This document shows positions 40,023-50,470 of a DNA stretch of 64,000 nucleotides, one piece after another. Positions within the stretch are counted from its first letter, which is position 1, and the number at the start of each line of letters is the position of its first letter. The stretch is from Thioploca sp. (GTDB lineage Bacteria; Pseudomonadota; Gammaproteobacteria; Beggiatoales; Beggiatoaceae). The stretch covers positions 1 to 64,000 of the forward strand of contig JAAUSR010000003.1 in NCBI GenBank assembly GCA_012032555.1, given 5' to 3'. The notes beneath the pieces are model-generated. The model made no database searches. It worked only from the letters and a program-made list of their open reading frames with translations, and was not told the origin of the DNA. The position numbers were made by a program, and so were the translations under genes.

Positions 40023-42193
40023 CTAATATAATTTTTCTAATTGCGCATAAGCCATCATGAGCCATTTGTTACCACTGGCAAATTTAATTTGCACCCGGGC
40101 ATAATCGCCTTGACCTTCATAATTTAACACCACACCTTCGCCAAATTGTTTATGTTTAACTCGTTCGCCTCGATGTAATTTACCTTTAGCTAAAGCCATC
40201 CAAGATTTTAGCGGCGATACGATGGAATTCGATAAACGGACTGCTTGAATAAGTTCGGTGGGCATTTCACGAATGAAGCGCGAAGGCGTACCAAATTCGC
40301 GGTTACCGTAACGATAACGCGTTTCACTATGACAAAGATATAAATAGCGACGAGCACGGGTAATTCCAACATAACATAAGCGGCGTTCTTCTTCTAATTT
40401 GGATTCATCGAGACTATTTTGGTGAGGAAATAAATTTTCTTCCAAACCCACTAAAAATACCATTTCAAATTCCAAGCCTTTAGCCGCATGTAAGGTCATC
40501 AATTGCACACAATCTTCCCATTCATTACCCTGTCCTTCGCCGGCTTCTAAAGCGGTATGAGCTAAAAATTCGGTCAGTATATCCACTATCGGCGGGTTAG
40601 CTTCTTCAGTAGTAGCGGCTGGCAAATTGCTTCGACGTTGTTCAAATTGCCGAGCTGCATTGATTAATTCATCAAGGTTTTCTAAACGTCTTTGCGCTTC
40701 CTCTTTGCTTTCTTTCTGATAATGCGCTACCAAGCCGGTATATGTTTTAAGGTGTTTGATTTTTTCATGGAGCGATAACGCCTTAATTTGCTCATCGAAT
40801 TGTTGAATTAAGTCTAAAAAAACCGTTAAGGTACTACTAGCACGCGCTTTTAACTGCTGGGTCTCAATAGCATGCTGCGCCGCTTGCCATAAAGAAATTT
40901 CCTGTTGTCGAGCAATACTGCGTAAAGTTTCTAAAGTTTTTTCACCAATACCCCGTTTGGGCGTATTAACAATGCGTTCAAAGGCGCCATCATCATCACG
41001 ATGGTGTAGTAGTCGCAGATAAGCCAGCATATCTTTAATTTCAAGACGTTCATAAAAACGCAAACTACCATAAATTCGGTAAGGAATACTGCGTTGTAAC
41101 AATTCCTCTTCAAATAACCGCGATTGTGCTGTGGTGCGATATAATATGGCCATTTCTTGTCGTTGACCTGAATAAGCTTGCACCTTTTCCGCTACAAAAC
41201 GGGCTTCGTCCATTTCGCTATAAGCAGTATATAAAAAAATGGGTTCGCCAGCGCTGGCTTGAGTCCATAAATTTTTACCGAGTCGCTGGTCATTACGAGC
41301 AATTAAGGTATTGGCAACTTCTAAAATTGTGCCAGTAGAACGATAGTTTTGTTCCAACCGAATCAATTGTACCTGGGGAAATTCTTGATTAAAGTTAGCT
41401 AGGTTTGCGGCACTCGCATTGCGGAAGCCGTAAATCGATTGATCATCGTCGCCCACCACAAACAATTGACCACTCTGTCCGGCTAATAATTGCAACCAGT
41501 TATATTGCAAGGGATTAGTATCTTGAAATTCATCAACCAGAATATATTGAAATCGTTGTTGATAGTAAGCTAATAGACTCGGATTATCCCGCCACAGTTC
41601 ATAACAACGTAATAATAATTCAGCAAAATCGACTGATCCGGTTTGTTGACATCGCGCTTCATAAGCGGTGTAAATGTGCAACATTCGATTGTGCCAAGCA
41701 TCGCCTTCTTCAGCTACAAGGTCTTTAGCACGTAAGCCATGATCTTTACGGGTATTAATAAAGTGCTGCGCTTGTCTAGGAGTCAATACTTTGTCATCCA
41801 ATTCTAAACTTTTAATGACTTGTTTTAAGACACTCAGCTGATCATCACTATCAATAATTTGAAATGTTTGCGGTAAATTAGCTAATTGCCAATGTTTCGT
41901 AATAACAAATGAGCAATACTGTGAAAAGTATTTGCCCACAAATTTTGACTAGAATTGTTTAACAAAGTTTCTAGGCGAGTACGCATTTCACGAGCAGCTT
42001 TATTAGTAAAAGTCACTGCTAAAATATTATGAGCACGTGCCTGTTCAGTGGCTAACAACCAAGCAATACGGTGAGTCAGAACTTTAGTTTTACCAGTACC
42101 GGCTCCAGCCAGCACTAACACATGTCCTGGTGGAGCGGTAACTGCCTCTCGTTGCGCTTGATTTAGTGTATCGAGTAAGTGAGAAACGTTCAT
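40023..42193 (-). CDS. uvrD: DNA helicase II (UvrD), split by a frameshift
   Basis: Superfamily 1 3'-5' helicase for mismatch and excision repair. The first 95 residues from ATG 42193 include LNQAQREAVTAPPG, Walker A AGAGTGKTKVL and VTFTNKAAREMR. The frame breaks after TFHSIAHLLLRN. The adjacent frame continues with HWQLANLPQTFQIIDSDDQL and the other motifs: DEFQDTNPLQY, GDDDQSIYGFRNA, LMTLHAAKGLEFE, YVGITRARRYL and a C-terminal Tudor-like domain. One extra A in AAA (plus-strand TTT at 41895-41897) joins them into about 723 residues, the normal UvrD length. A true split is unlikely because both halves are otherwise perfect. Confidence 0.93.
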
Positions 42194-42242
42194 CGATTGC
42201 TATTTATCAGGTAAAGGACTAAAGCCATTTTATGAATACATT

Positions 42243-43691
42243 TCACGAAATGACGCCAATAACATTTAAAAATACTAAACCAATCCCCACCGGAGTGACA
42301 TAACGTAATAAAAAACGCCAAAATCGATAACTTCTATCTTGAGTAGCGGCATCAAGTTCTTCAGCTACCTTCTGATTATTCATTAACCAAGCAACAAAAA
42401 TAGCAATAAAAAATCCACCCAAGGGTAACATGACATTGGCAGTCAGAAAATCTAATAAATCGAATAACGTTTTCCCCTCAAATTTGGCAAACATAGCTAA
42501 TGGAGTCACCTCACGCCAAATGTTAAACGAAAAAACCGTCGCTAAGCCAATTAACCAGGAGACTAAACCACAAGTAATAGCTGCCCATGGGCGATTGAAT
42601 TTACCGGTTTCTACTAACCAAGCGGTTGCTGGTTCTAGCAGAGAAATAGCTGAAGTAGCAGCTGCTAAGGTCAATAACAGGAAAAATAAAGCACCGAATA
42701 AACTACCCGCTGGCATTTGTCCAAAGGCAATCGGTAATGTATTAAACACCAATCCTGGTCCTTGAGCCGGTGCTAATCCATGGCTAAACACAATCGGGAA
42801 AATGACTAAACCAGCTAGAATTGCAACAACAGTATCCGCCAAAACGACTACGGCAGTGGTTTGGGCAATAGAAGCATGTCTAGGTAAATAAGCTCCGTAG
42901 ACCATAATAGAACCCATACCCAAACTTAAGCTGAAAAAAGCCTGACCCATAGCGCTTAAAACCCCTTGTCCACTAAATTGGCAATTCGTTGTGGTCTCAC
43001 AATGAGGGTAAAATAATTGCTTAAAATTGACATCAAACATAAAATGCAGTCCGGTCATGAATTTATCGGTGGTCATGGCATAGAAAACCAATATCAATAA
43101 GACGATAAATAAGGCTGGCATCATGACTTGTACTGCTCGTTCTAATCCTTTTTGGACACCACCCGCTACCATCAAAATGGTCGCTATTATAAAAATACTA
43201 TGCCATCCTAATAATTGAATGGGATCGGTGATCAGATCGCTAAATTTTAAGCTCACAAACTGATTAACTTCTTCCGGTGGTAAGGTATTTACCGTTGTGA
43301 ACAAACCAGAAGCCAACCGTGGAATATAAGCCAAAGCCCAACCAGCAATCACACTGTAGTACGACAAAATCAATAAGCCAGCGAGGACACCCATCCAACC
43401 CAATACCTGCCATCCTCGCGACCGACCGGTTTCTTGCGCTAGTGCTCGCATGGTATTAACTGGACTGTGACGCCCACGTCTACCCAGCATGATTTCCGCC
43501 ATCATCACTGGCATACAAATCATAAAAACACAAATCAGATAAACAATAACAAAAGCGCCACCTCCATTTTCGCCGGTAATATAGGGAAATTTCCAGATAT
43601 TACCCAAGCCAACCGCAGAACCGGTAGCAGCAAAAATAAACGCTAAACGTGATGACCATTCACCATGTATAGAGGTATTTTGTGAACTCAT
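42243..43691 (-). CDS. Sodium-dependent neurotransmitter-family (NSS/SNF) transporter
   Basis: The 482-residue protein has about 12 hydrophobic segments and the TM1 signature GSAVGLGNIWKFPYITGENG used by LeuT-type carriers for sodium and substrate. FSLSLGMGSIMVYGAYLP lies in TM6-7. Substrate is probably an amino acid, with no closer call possible. The gene starts 50 bases upstream of the uvrD start and runs in the same direction, so uvrD may be read from it. Confidence 0.92.
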   Translation of the reverse strand: MSSQNTSIHGEWSSRLAFIFAATGSAVGLGNIWKFPYITGENGGGAFVIVYLICVFMICMPVMMAEIMLGRRGRHSPVNTMRALAQETGRSRGWQVLGWMGVLAGLLILSYYSVIAGWALAYIPRLASGLFTTVNTLPPEEVNQFVSLKFSDLITDPIQLLGWHSIFIIATILMVAGGVQKGLERAVQVMMPALFIVLLILVFYAMTTDKFMTGLHFMFDVNFKQLFYPHCETTTNCQFSGQGVLSAMGQAFFSLSLGMGSIMVYGAYLPRHASIAQTTAVVVLADTVVAILAGLVIFPIVFSHGLAPAQGPGLVFNTLPIAFGQMPAGSLFGALFFLLLTLAAATSAISLLEPATAWLVETGKFNRPWAAITCGLVSWLIGLATVFSFNIWREVTPLAMFAKFEGKTLFDLLDFLTANVMLPLGGFFIAIFVAWLMNNQKVAEELDAATQDRSYRFWRFLLRYVTPVGIGLVFLNVIGVIS

Positions 43692-44110
43692 GCCGATTAT
43701 TCCTCTAAAATTTAATAATAACTATTGTGAGCGAAAAAATAGCTACGCTCAACCCAAAAATGATAAAGGTATCAAAGTATCATAGCTTATCCATTGTCAG
43801 CAATTCTCACTTTGCTTACTCGGTTATCCGAGTATCAGGATATAACATTATAGATTGAGTTAGGTTATGACTAGAATGCTTTAGCTCTCCCGTTAGCAAA
43901 TGATTAAATCTATTTCCAGATAATTAATAAGTTATCTTTAAAGTGAGTGCGTATTGGGTGTGGGAGTGAGTCCAGTGAAATTTTTCCGGATGTTATCTTA
44001 TAACCGACATTCCGCACCCCATAATCAAGTTTTAGTATATAAATCCAGGTAGTAGTCACCTAAGGAACTGTCCCGAAATAACTTCCCGATTTACAGTTCA
44101 CTCCCTATCA
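43692..44110. other. Intergenic region with left island repeat
   Basis: No gene is seen. The stretch contains the left copy of the 18-bp inverted repeat (44001-44018) and leads into the insertion sequence. Confidence 0.4.
44001..44018. repeat. Left copy of 18-bp island-flanking inverted repeat
   Basis: TAACCGACATTCCGCACC here is the exact reverse complement of 54860-54877. About 10.8 kb of accessory genes lie between the two copies. A 12-base piece (GAATGTCGGTTA) recurs at about 63117. Confidence 0.7.
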
Positions 44111-45249
44111 AATAGTTTAGGAGTTACGCCTTGACAAAAAATTACGAAGGTGAATTAACTAATTCAAACTTGGTCGAATTCTCACGGATGAATTTCGCGA
44201 TAACCTCTAAAAAGAGTTTTCTCGATATTTCGTAACAGTTAGCAATCTCTCCTCGGGCCTTGGTTAACGATAGTTGAATGTCCCCACATAACGCACTAAA
44301 GATATGATTTCTTATCGCTCGTTCGGTTCTGACTTGAAAACCTTCTATATTACAAACTTGTTTGAGTACTCGATGATATTGTTCTATTCCCCAAGGTGTG
44401 TCGTGAACCGATTTAAATTCTTCTCGATTCAAAGAGTTTAAGTGATTAGTATCTGGTAAGTATATAATATAATAACGATATTCTTCTTTGAATTTCTGAC
44501 TATATACCTTGATTTCACCAAACCTGGGCAGGTAACATGCTAATCCTTCCTGGGGTATTTCCAAGGTTTGAACGGGTTGTTCACGTCCTCTTTCTAACGA
44601 TATCTTCCGATTTCGTTCTACTCCAAACCGAAACCCTAACCCTTCTTCTTTGATGAATTTAAGGTTGTCGGTACTGGCGTACCAACTGTCCCCACTAACC
44701 TAGTTTGCCTTTATCCCCTTTTCTTTTCCTTCTATTATCATCTCTTTAAAGTAGTCATGTTTGCTTTTGCCTTCTTCGGTTTGATCTATCCTGAAACTGA
44801 CGGGAATACTTATTCCAGAAGGGTCAGTGTCGTATAGTGTGATCCGATTGACTCCTAAAATGACTTTTTTAGGTTTTCCAGACCAATAGTAGTCTATTAT
44901 TCCCCTTGGTCTACTGTAGGGTTTGTCTATCACGGTGTCGTCTACACTTAATAGGCCTCCTTCTAAATTGATTTTGCCTTTGACTTCATTAAATAAGTCC
45001 TCTGACGTATAGTGTTCTCTCAATAAAAACCGATTTACACTGTCGTGTGTTATTGAGATAATCCCTCCTAAGCGACTACCACGGGCGTGTAATGGTTCTC
45101 CTAGTAAGTAACTGACATAGTCTTTTAAAGTACCGCGCGCGGTTGAGGGTTTATTGAGCTTTCTCATAGGGTTACCCTTTTGATTAACTTGATTTTTTTA
45201 ATTAGATCAGTTTTATTATTTGTTGTCAAGGCGTAACCTCTATAACTAT
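44111..45249. mobile_element. Insertion sequence, about 1.14 kb, with imperfect terminal inverted repeats
   Basis: Ends match in inverted orientation: GTTACGCCTTGACAA at 44123-44137 and its complement at 45222-45237, with similarity reaching out to AATAGTT at the left (44111) and AACTATT at the right (45243-45249). The element holds one DDE transposase gene on the minus strand. No clear target-site duplication could be picked out. Confidence 0.75.
44142..45167 (-). pseudogene. IS4/IS701-like DDE transposase with internal stop
   Basis: From ATG 45167 the frame runs through LSVDDTVIDKPYSRPRGI (first catalytic Asp) to KGIKAN, then TAG at 44700-44702. It continues in the same frame as VSGDSWYAS (second Asp), FRFGVERNRK and WGIEQYHRVLKQ (probable catalytic Glu) to 44142. 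The whole frame, 341 codons, fits an IS4/IS701-type transposase. A single nonsense codon, not a shift, interrupts it, so this copy is probably inactive unless the stop is suppressed or miscalled. Confidence 0.8.
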
Positions 45250-45322
45250 TGAAAGTGTTTAGTACTTTTTCTATTATTCTTGTAATAAAAATTTTAACAC
45301 TCAACATTTCTGAGTAACCTCA

Positions 45323-46252
45323 ATGAAAATTTTTTTATCACTAATCTTTTTAGGCATGAGTGTATTTAACGCCGCATCTGCTTTTGAAAATACTATCCGA
45401 TACGAAGAGGATTGTTTTGATTTAGAAGCAGGAATAGTTATACCGAGAGATCCAGTTATAGGAGCTTGTCTCCCTGAAATTGGGGATTTTTGGTTCACTT
45501 ATAGCCCCGCTGGTTTGGGTACTTATACGGTTGTCTCTCAAAATAGATGTATTATGTCAATGCCAATGTGTGAGGAAGGTGCAAAGATTGCTCATAGTGC
45601 TAAAGCGTATTCTGAAGTGAACTTTACCGATCTAAGTTCGCTTGAATTTACCAGTGATTTGGTTGATATTGATTTTGCTAGTGTCACTGCGATCTTACAT
45701 ACACTTGAAGGTCACTATTACAAGTTAGGATTTATCGAAGAAGTGCCTTGTAATCCTACTCCTGCTGGTGATACATGTGTAAAGTTCCAATGGGAACAAT
45801 TATCTGATTCTAATTCACCCGATCCCAATCCCAATGGATGTGAAGCAGTTGTTTATTCAAACACTGATAAGAAAATCACTTTTGATAAGCTAGCAATGGA
45901 ACTTTATAGCCCCTTCACAGATGAACCCAATGGGCAATTTGCTTTATTTACCGGTGCCGATATGAGTTTAACTATGTTAGCTGGTTTTGGTGATTTCAAA
46001 TATAAAGGCGGAAATCCTACCTACACCGGTCAAACTTTAATCGGAGCCAATAACTGTTATCCAACTTATTCCACCCAAGGAAAAACAGTACGGTTTCCTA
46101 AAATTAAGGTACCGTTAGTGAGCATACTACCTGATGGAAATACTGCTGATGGACCAATGACTTGTTACAGTGCTATGCTTAAGCTATCTACAACACAAGC
46201 AAAAGCAAATATATTTAAACTAATAGAAATCAATGAAATACCATGTGAGTAG
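45323..46252 (+). CDS. Exported protein of unknown function
   Basis: The 309-residue protein has a signal peptide, MKIFLSLIFLGMSVFNAASA, and a mature part with at least ten Cys spread along it, suggesting disulfides outside the cytoplasm. No repeats or known motifs are recognised. It begins about 75 bases outside the insertion sequence and is the first of five or more exported proteins in the island. Its reading frame is long and clean, so it is a real gene. Confidence 0.7.
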   Translation: MKIFLSLIFLGMSVFNAASAFENTIRYEEDCFDLEAGIVIPRDPVIGACLPEIGDFWFTYSPAGLGTYTVVSQNRCIMSMPMCEEGAKIAHSAKAYSEVNFTDLSSLEFTSDLVDIDFASVTAILHTLEGHYYKLGFIEEVPCNPTPAGDTCVKFQWEQLSDSNSPDPNPNGCEAVVYSNTDKKITFDKLAMELYSPFTDEPNGQFALFTGADMSLTMLAGFGDFKYKGGNPTYTGQTLIGANNCYPTYSTQGKTVRFPKIKVPLVSILPDGNTADGPMTCYSAMLKLSTTQAKANIFKLIEINEIPCE

Positions 46253-46272
46253 AACAACTCATCATTTTCGAT

Positions 46273-46557
46273 ATGAAAGATATTAATAATCTGAAAAAAA
46301 TAATCAAAAAGTATCGGATAATGTGCGATGAGGCTATGGCTAATCCGCGACATCGTTCGCCGTCGATTTATCAACTACCATCATGGAAAAATGTAGCCCA
46401 TCTGCTGGACGAGTTAGAAAAGGAATTGAAAGAAATCGAAACCGGCCAATCTGATTTTTTTGACTCTGTACAGGACATTAATAAAATTTATTTCCTACAA
46501 AAGGAGATAATTCTTGAGCGAGTAGAGTGGCTGTGGTCATGTGTTATCCTTAGGTGA
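46273..46557 (+). CDS. Small hypothetical helical protein
   Basis: The 94-residue frame starts 21 bases after the exported protein. It is charged and helical (LLDELEKELKEIETG) with no signal peptide. Its 3' third contains one arm of an 18-bp inverted repeat, so the end of the frame may be altered by a repeat insertion. No family recognised. Confidence 0.45.
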   Translation: MKDINNLKKIIKKYRIMCDEAMANPRHRSPSIYQLPSWKNVAHLLDELEKELKEIETGQSDFFDSVQDINKIYFLQKEIILERVEWLWSCVILR

Positions 46558-46649
46558 GTTGGGTTACTGCCTATTTTTAACATAACATAGCCCTTCTATC
46601 GCATGAATATACTTATCTATACATAATTTCAATTAATGTCCTGTACAGA
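46465..46649. repeat. Inverted repeat pair, 18 bp, about 150 bp apart
   Basis: TCTGTACAGGACATTAAT at 46465-46482 is exactly inverted at 46632-46649. Similarity continues weakly beyond on the inner side. One arm lies within the 94-residue ORF. Confidence 0.6.
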
Positions 46650-46789
46650 GGGAAGGGATTGTTGAATTATATCGGTTGTCGAATGGAAGAATGTCGTATC
46701 GGTTGAAAGCTTTTTAAGGATTATGTAACCAGATAAAATAGGTTAAAATAAGATTTAATTCAAAACAATAAAGTAGGAAAATATCTAAA

Positions 46790-48736
46790 ATGATTAATAA
46801 ATTAATTCACCTAGTCATTTTGTTTATAACAACTAGTTTTATTCAAAATGTCTTTGCAGAAGTTCTTATCGTTAATAGTATCGCTGATACAGAAATAAGT
46901 GATGATGGCAAATGTACCTTACGTGAAACTATCAACAATGCTAATACTGACAGTGATACTACTGAAGGAGACTGTATTCCTGGTAATGGAGATGACATTA
47001 TCGATTTAACTAACATTGCAGGGACTATTGTACTAAATGGACAACAACTACCTCCTATCACTTCTAACATTGAATTCAAAGCTTCAAAAGCTTATCTCTG
47101 TATCTTAAAACCCAGTAGTTTCAGCCCAAACTGTGCTTCTGGAACTTCTAAGTTGACCATTAGTGGTAACAGAAGAAGTCGTATCCTTCTAATTAGTGGA
47201 AAGGTAACAGTTAAAATTGATGGGATAATTTTTACTGAGGGTTTTGCCAATGGTGATATTCCTAGTAGTGATACCCCAAGCAGTAATACTATTTGTACAT
47301 TAGATAGAATTCTTGAATATGCTGGTACTGGTGATACTAATGTTCTGAATAGCTTAAAAGAAAACTGTGTTGTAGATTTACCTAATACCCCAGTTGAAGA
47401 AATTCAAACTTTTCAGATTGATAGTGTAGTAGTTAAGATAGCTAAGGCAGCTATTTTTGATCCGGCTCCTGATTGGGGTGGTGGGATTCAAAATCTTCAA
47501 GGAAACTTAATTATCACTAATAGTGTATTTTCTAACAACTCAGCGAAATGGATTGGTGGTGGTGCTCTTGTTAACCTTTATGGTAATTTAACTATTCTTA
47601 ACAGTATTTTCTCTGATAACCCTAACCGTGCTATTCTAAATTTTGCTAAGTCAACTATAAAAAATAGTACCTTTATAGGAAATAATGAAGGTGCTATTTG
47701 GACCAGTAATGGTGCTCATGAAGGTGATTTAACTGTTATTGATAGCACTTTTTCTAACAACTATGCTGGTAATGGCGGAGCTATTAACAATAATGGCCAA
47801 GGTAAATTATTCGTCACGGGCAGTACTTTTTTTAATAATATTGGAGGACATGGTAGTGTTATTTATAACTATGGCACTCCGATTATTGTTAATAGTACCT
47901 TTTCGGGAAATTATACTTCTGGTTGGGGTACTATTGATTCTAGCGCCTATAGTACAGTTACTATCATCAATAGCACTTTTTCCAATAATTCAGCAAGACT
48001 TGGTGGTAGCGGAATTGCTAGTGGGGATGGTGATGGAAGCAAATTGGCTAGAGGAGGTATCGTACATTTGAACAACACTATTATTGCTAATAGCATTGGT
48101 ATAGGTTGTTTAATTGGCTTGGGTGGTACCCTTGCTAGTAACATTAACAATTTAATTGAAGATAGCAGTTGTAATCCTACTTATTCTAGCGATCCTAATC
48201 TCGGTCCCTTACAAAAAAATGGTGGTATGACCTTGACTCATGCCTTACTACCCAGCAGCATTGCTATTGATGCTGGTGATGATACAGTTTGTGCAGCAGA
48301 GCCAGTATATGGTCTTGATCAACGTGGAAAACATCGTACAGGAATACAAGCAGGAAATCATTGCGACATTGGTGCTTTTGAATTAACCAGTGATTTAATA
48401 GAACTCATCGATTTTACAGCTACACCTAACGGAAAAAATATTCTATTTAAATGGGAGACGGGCGTCGAACGTCACAGTGCCGGGTTTTACCTCTGGCAAG
48501 CTGAGCCACTTGAAGGAAGTTGTGAACAATTTACTAATGAAACTCAATTGACTGATAAGATGATTTCTTCACAGGGTGATGAAAATGGCGGTGCTTTTTA
48601 TAAATATCGCTATGAAGGCTTGGTTAATGCTCCCCCTTCTTGTTACGGATTAGAAGAGAGAGAAACTTCTGGTAAAAGGAATTTTTATGTTATCGGTCCT
48701 GGCATCGAGAAGTGGAAAACTTTCTCTATAGAATAG
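46790..48736 (+). CDS. Exported parallel beta-helix (CSLREA/choice-of-anchor) protein with shared C-terminal domain
   Basis: There are 648 residues. A signal peptide (about 1-24) is followed by a CSLREA-like start, SDDGKCTLRETINNAN. A right-handed beta-helix follows (about 210-470) with many N-S-T-F-S-N-N turns, then the choice-of-anchor-type LDQRGKHRTG..CDIGAFE near 520. The last 110 residues, beginning FTATPNGKNILFKWETGVE and HSAGFYLWQAEP, form a domain found also at the ends of the proteins at 51377 and 53011. Beta-helix proteins of this kind are adhesins or polymer-binding surface proteins. A strong terminator follows. Confidence 0.82.
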   Translation: MINKLIHLVILFITTSFIQNVFAEVLIVNSIADTEISDDGKCTLRETINNANTDSDTTEGDCIPGNGDDIIDLTNIAGTIVLNGQQLPPITSNIEFKASKAYLCILKPSSFSPNCASGTSKLTISGNRRSRILLISGKVTVKIDGIIFTEGFANGDIPSSDTPSSNTICTLDRILEYAGTGDTNVLNSLKENCVVDLPNTPVEEIQTFQIDSVVVKIAKAAIFDPAPDWGGGIQNLQGNLIITNSVFSNNSAKWIGGGALVNLYGNLTILNSIFSDNPNRAILNFAKSTIKNSTFIGNNEGAIWTSNGAHEGDLTVIDSTFSNNYAGNGGAINNNGQGKLFVTGSTFFNNIGGHGSVIYNYGTPIIVNSTFSGNYTSGWGTIDSSAYSTVTIINSTFSNNSARLGGSGIASGDGDGSKLARGGIVHLNNTIIANSIGIGCLIGLGGTLASNINNLIEDSSCNPTYSSDPNLGPLQKNGGMTLTHALLPSSIAIDAGDDTVCAAEPVYGLDQRGKHRTGIQAGNHCDIGAFELTSDLIELIDFTATPNGKNILFKWETGVERHSAGFYLWQAEPLEGSCEQFTNETQLTDKMISSQGDENGGAFYKYRYEGLVNAPPSCYGLEERETSGKRNFYVIGPGIEKWKTFSIE

Positions 48737-48745
48737 GTTTTCTGA

Positions 48746-48765
48746 CCCCGCTTAGCGGGGTTTTT
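48746..48765 (+). terminator. Rho-independent terminator
   Basis: CCCCGC at 48746-48751, loop TTA, GCGGGG at 48755-48760, then five T. It ends the beta-helix gene. Confidence 0.9.
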
Positions 48766-48905
48766 AAAGAAAATCCCTTAATTAAGATGGTCAAGAATTT
48801 CCCAATTGGAGTGTCTCGTTTGAAACTAAAAAGAAGTCACGAGGAATGCCATTGAATTTTGTGATATGATAATTTTAAATCACCAACCTTAAGAGGTGAA
48901 TTATC

Positions 48906-49610
48906 ATGGCCAGTTTAGTTGAACTCGCATTTCCAGAAATCGAATACCCAGAAGCGGACGGACAACCCATCGGCGAGACCGATTTTCATATTACGGCAAC
49001 TTTATTATTGCTGCAAATGCTTCGGGATCACTTTGAAAATAATCCCCAAGTTTATGTTGCCAGTGATTTGATGTTTTATTATGAACCCGGTAATCCACGC
49101 GCGGTTAAAGCGCCAGATATCTTGGTAGTAAAAGGTGTAGGGAAACATAAACGCCGGGTTTATAAGTTGTGGGAAGAATCCGCTATTCCTTGTACTATTT
49201 TTGAAATCACTTCTAAGCAAACCGCTCAAGCGGATTTAACGGTTAAATATCAGTTATATGAGCGGTTAGGCGTTAAAGAGTATTTTTTATTTGATCCGTT
49301 GGATGAATATTTACAACCGCGTTTGCAAGGCTTTATTTTAGTTCAAGGACGTTATCAGGCTTTACCTTTATCTGCTGAAGATGAGTTAGTTAGTCGAGAG
49401 TTAGGTTTGATTTTGCGACCACAGAGAGACTTGTTAAGACTGGTGGATTCTTACACCGGACAGAGGTTAGCGACTTCTCATGAATCCGTTCGACGGGCAG
49501 AATTGGCGGAGCAACAAGCTCATGTTGAAACGCAACGAGCTAATGTAGCTGAAGCTAAGATTATTGAATTACAACAGGAATTGGAAAGATTACGCTGGAA
49601 AAAGAACTGA
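48906..49610 (+). CDS. Uma2-family (DUF820) PD-(D/E)XK nuclease-like protein
   Basis: The 234-residue protein has the Uma2 core: VYVASDLMFYYEPGNPR, KAPDILVVKGV with the Asp near residue 74, IFEITSKQT with Glu and Lys near 99-102, and KYQLYERLGVKEYFLFDP. The C-terminus is a coiled coil (about 195-234), as often seen in cyanobacterial and Beggiatoa members. The family is expanded in these bacteria and its biological role is not established; a nuclease tied to mobile elements is inferred from the fold. AGAGGTGAATTATC precedes the ATG. Confidence 0.88.
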   Translation: MASLVELAFPEIEYPEADGQPIGETDFHITATLLLLQMLRDHFENNPQVYVASDLMFYYEPGNPRAVKAPDILVVKGVGKHKRRVYKLWEESAIPCTIFEITSKQTAQADLTVKYQLYERLGVKEYFLFDPLDEYLQPRLQGFILVQGRYQALPLSAEDELVSRELGLILRPQRDLLRLVDSYTGQRLATSHESVRRAELAEQQAHVETQRANVAEAKIIELQQELERLRWKKN

Positions 49611-49632
49611 TATGTCGAGTTACAGCTTTAAT

Positions 49633-49657
49633 GGTGGGCAACAATACGTTGCCCACC
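49633..49657. repeat. Perfect 10-bp palindromic hairpin
   Basis: GGTGGGCAAC at 49633-49642 and GTTGCCCACC at 49648-49657 with loop AATAC. It resembles dispersed intergenic palindromes; a degenerate relative lies near 21910. It lies between the Uma2 gene and a transposase remnant and could stop transcripts from both. Confidence 0.65.
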
Positions 49658-50196
49658 CTACTTGGCTGGGGTGCTTTGAGTCTTATTACGACTGCCTTTG
49701 GGTCTCCCTGGTTTCCTTAACCGTGAAGTCGTTTTCACCATAGTCGATTCGTCCTCTGCTGGGGTCACTTGCTCAATCATTATCGGAACAGACTGCCGCT
49801 ATTTGACACTTATCAGTGATAAGGTGACAAATGATAAGCTAGGTATCGCGCGATGGTAAATCGAAGAAAAATAGCGTCCTAAGCCATAGGTGTGTTGGCC
49901 TGATTTCGTTATGGTCGTCTGGTCCCCGGCTATCAAAATGACATCATCTGGGTCTGTCAAGTGGTGTCTCATCAGATACCAGTTAAGACGACACCAAGAA
50001 AAGCTCTGCCGGAAGAATCGTTGTATGGTTCGGTAACTCCCTCCGGTTGCTCGAAAGATTTCACTGCCCGTTCATATTCTTCTTTTGTCATACCTACTTT
50101 ACCTTCAAAAAGTGGGAACTTTTCGATGACAAGATTCATGAAAACCGAGGCTAGTATTACCTGATTCTTTGTCTTTCTGTGTAGTCCCTCTACCAT
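49655..50196 (-). pseudogene. Transposase remnant (DDE type)
   Basis: Reading the minus strand, SYRTIQRFFRQSFSWCRLNW is followed by DVILIAGDQTTITKSGQ, TYGLGRYFSSIYHRAIPS and LSFVTLSLISVK. A TAG comes next, then RQSVPIMIEQV and the basic GRPKGSRNKTQ tail. This order is typical of a DDE transposase family widespread in cyanobacteria and large sulfur bacteria, with AGD holding a catalytic Asp. The upstream piece beginning MVEGLHRKTKNQ is in another frame and the C-terminal half is missing. It is a dead fragment. Confidence 0.6.
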
Positions 50197-50470
50197 ACTG
50201 AAACCTACTCTCGGGATCTGCTTCTAAGCCATAAGTAGTCTGGATTGTAACTGTACCCTCTATTTTTGCAGAACCCTTCAACCTAACAACTCACTTAAAA
50301 AATAATCTTTATTTTTTATCAATAGTTTATCTGTAGTTACTAAAAATCTTGACAAATCTTCATTTATTTTTTATTAATTTTTTTTATCATTATAAACTCT
50401 TATAAGTGAATGAAAGGCTGTGAATCTACCTAACCGTTATTAGTCCTAAAATCAAGAAAGGAGGATTGTC
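50197..50470. other. AT-rich upstream region of the DUF6345-like gene
   Basis: Shorter than 300 bases; poly-T/A tracts around 50360-50390 and a very strong AAAGGAGGATT ribosome site ahead of ATG 50471. No gene seen. Confidence 0.4.

Noticed and set aside
49961-50164. Plus-strand frame of 67 codons over the transposase remnant
   Set aside because: The minus strand carries recognisable transposase motifs here.
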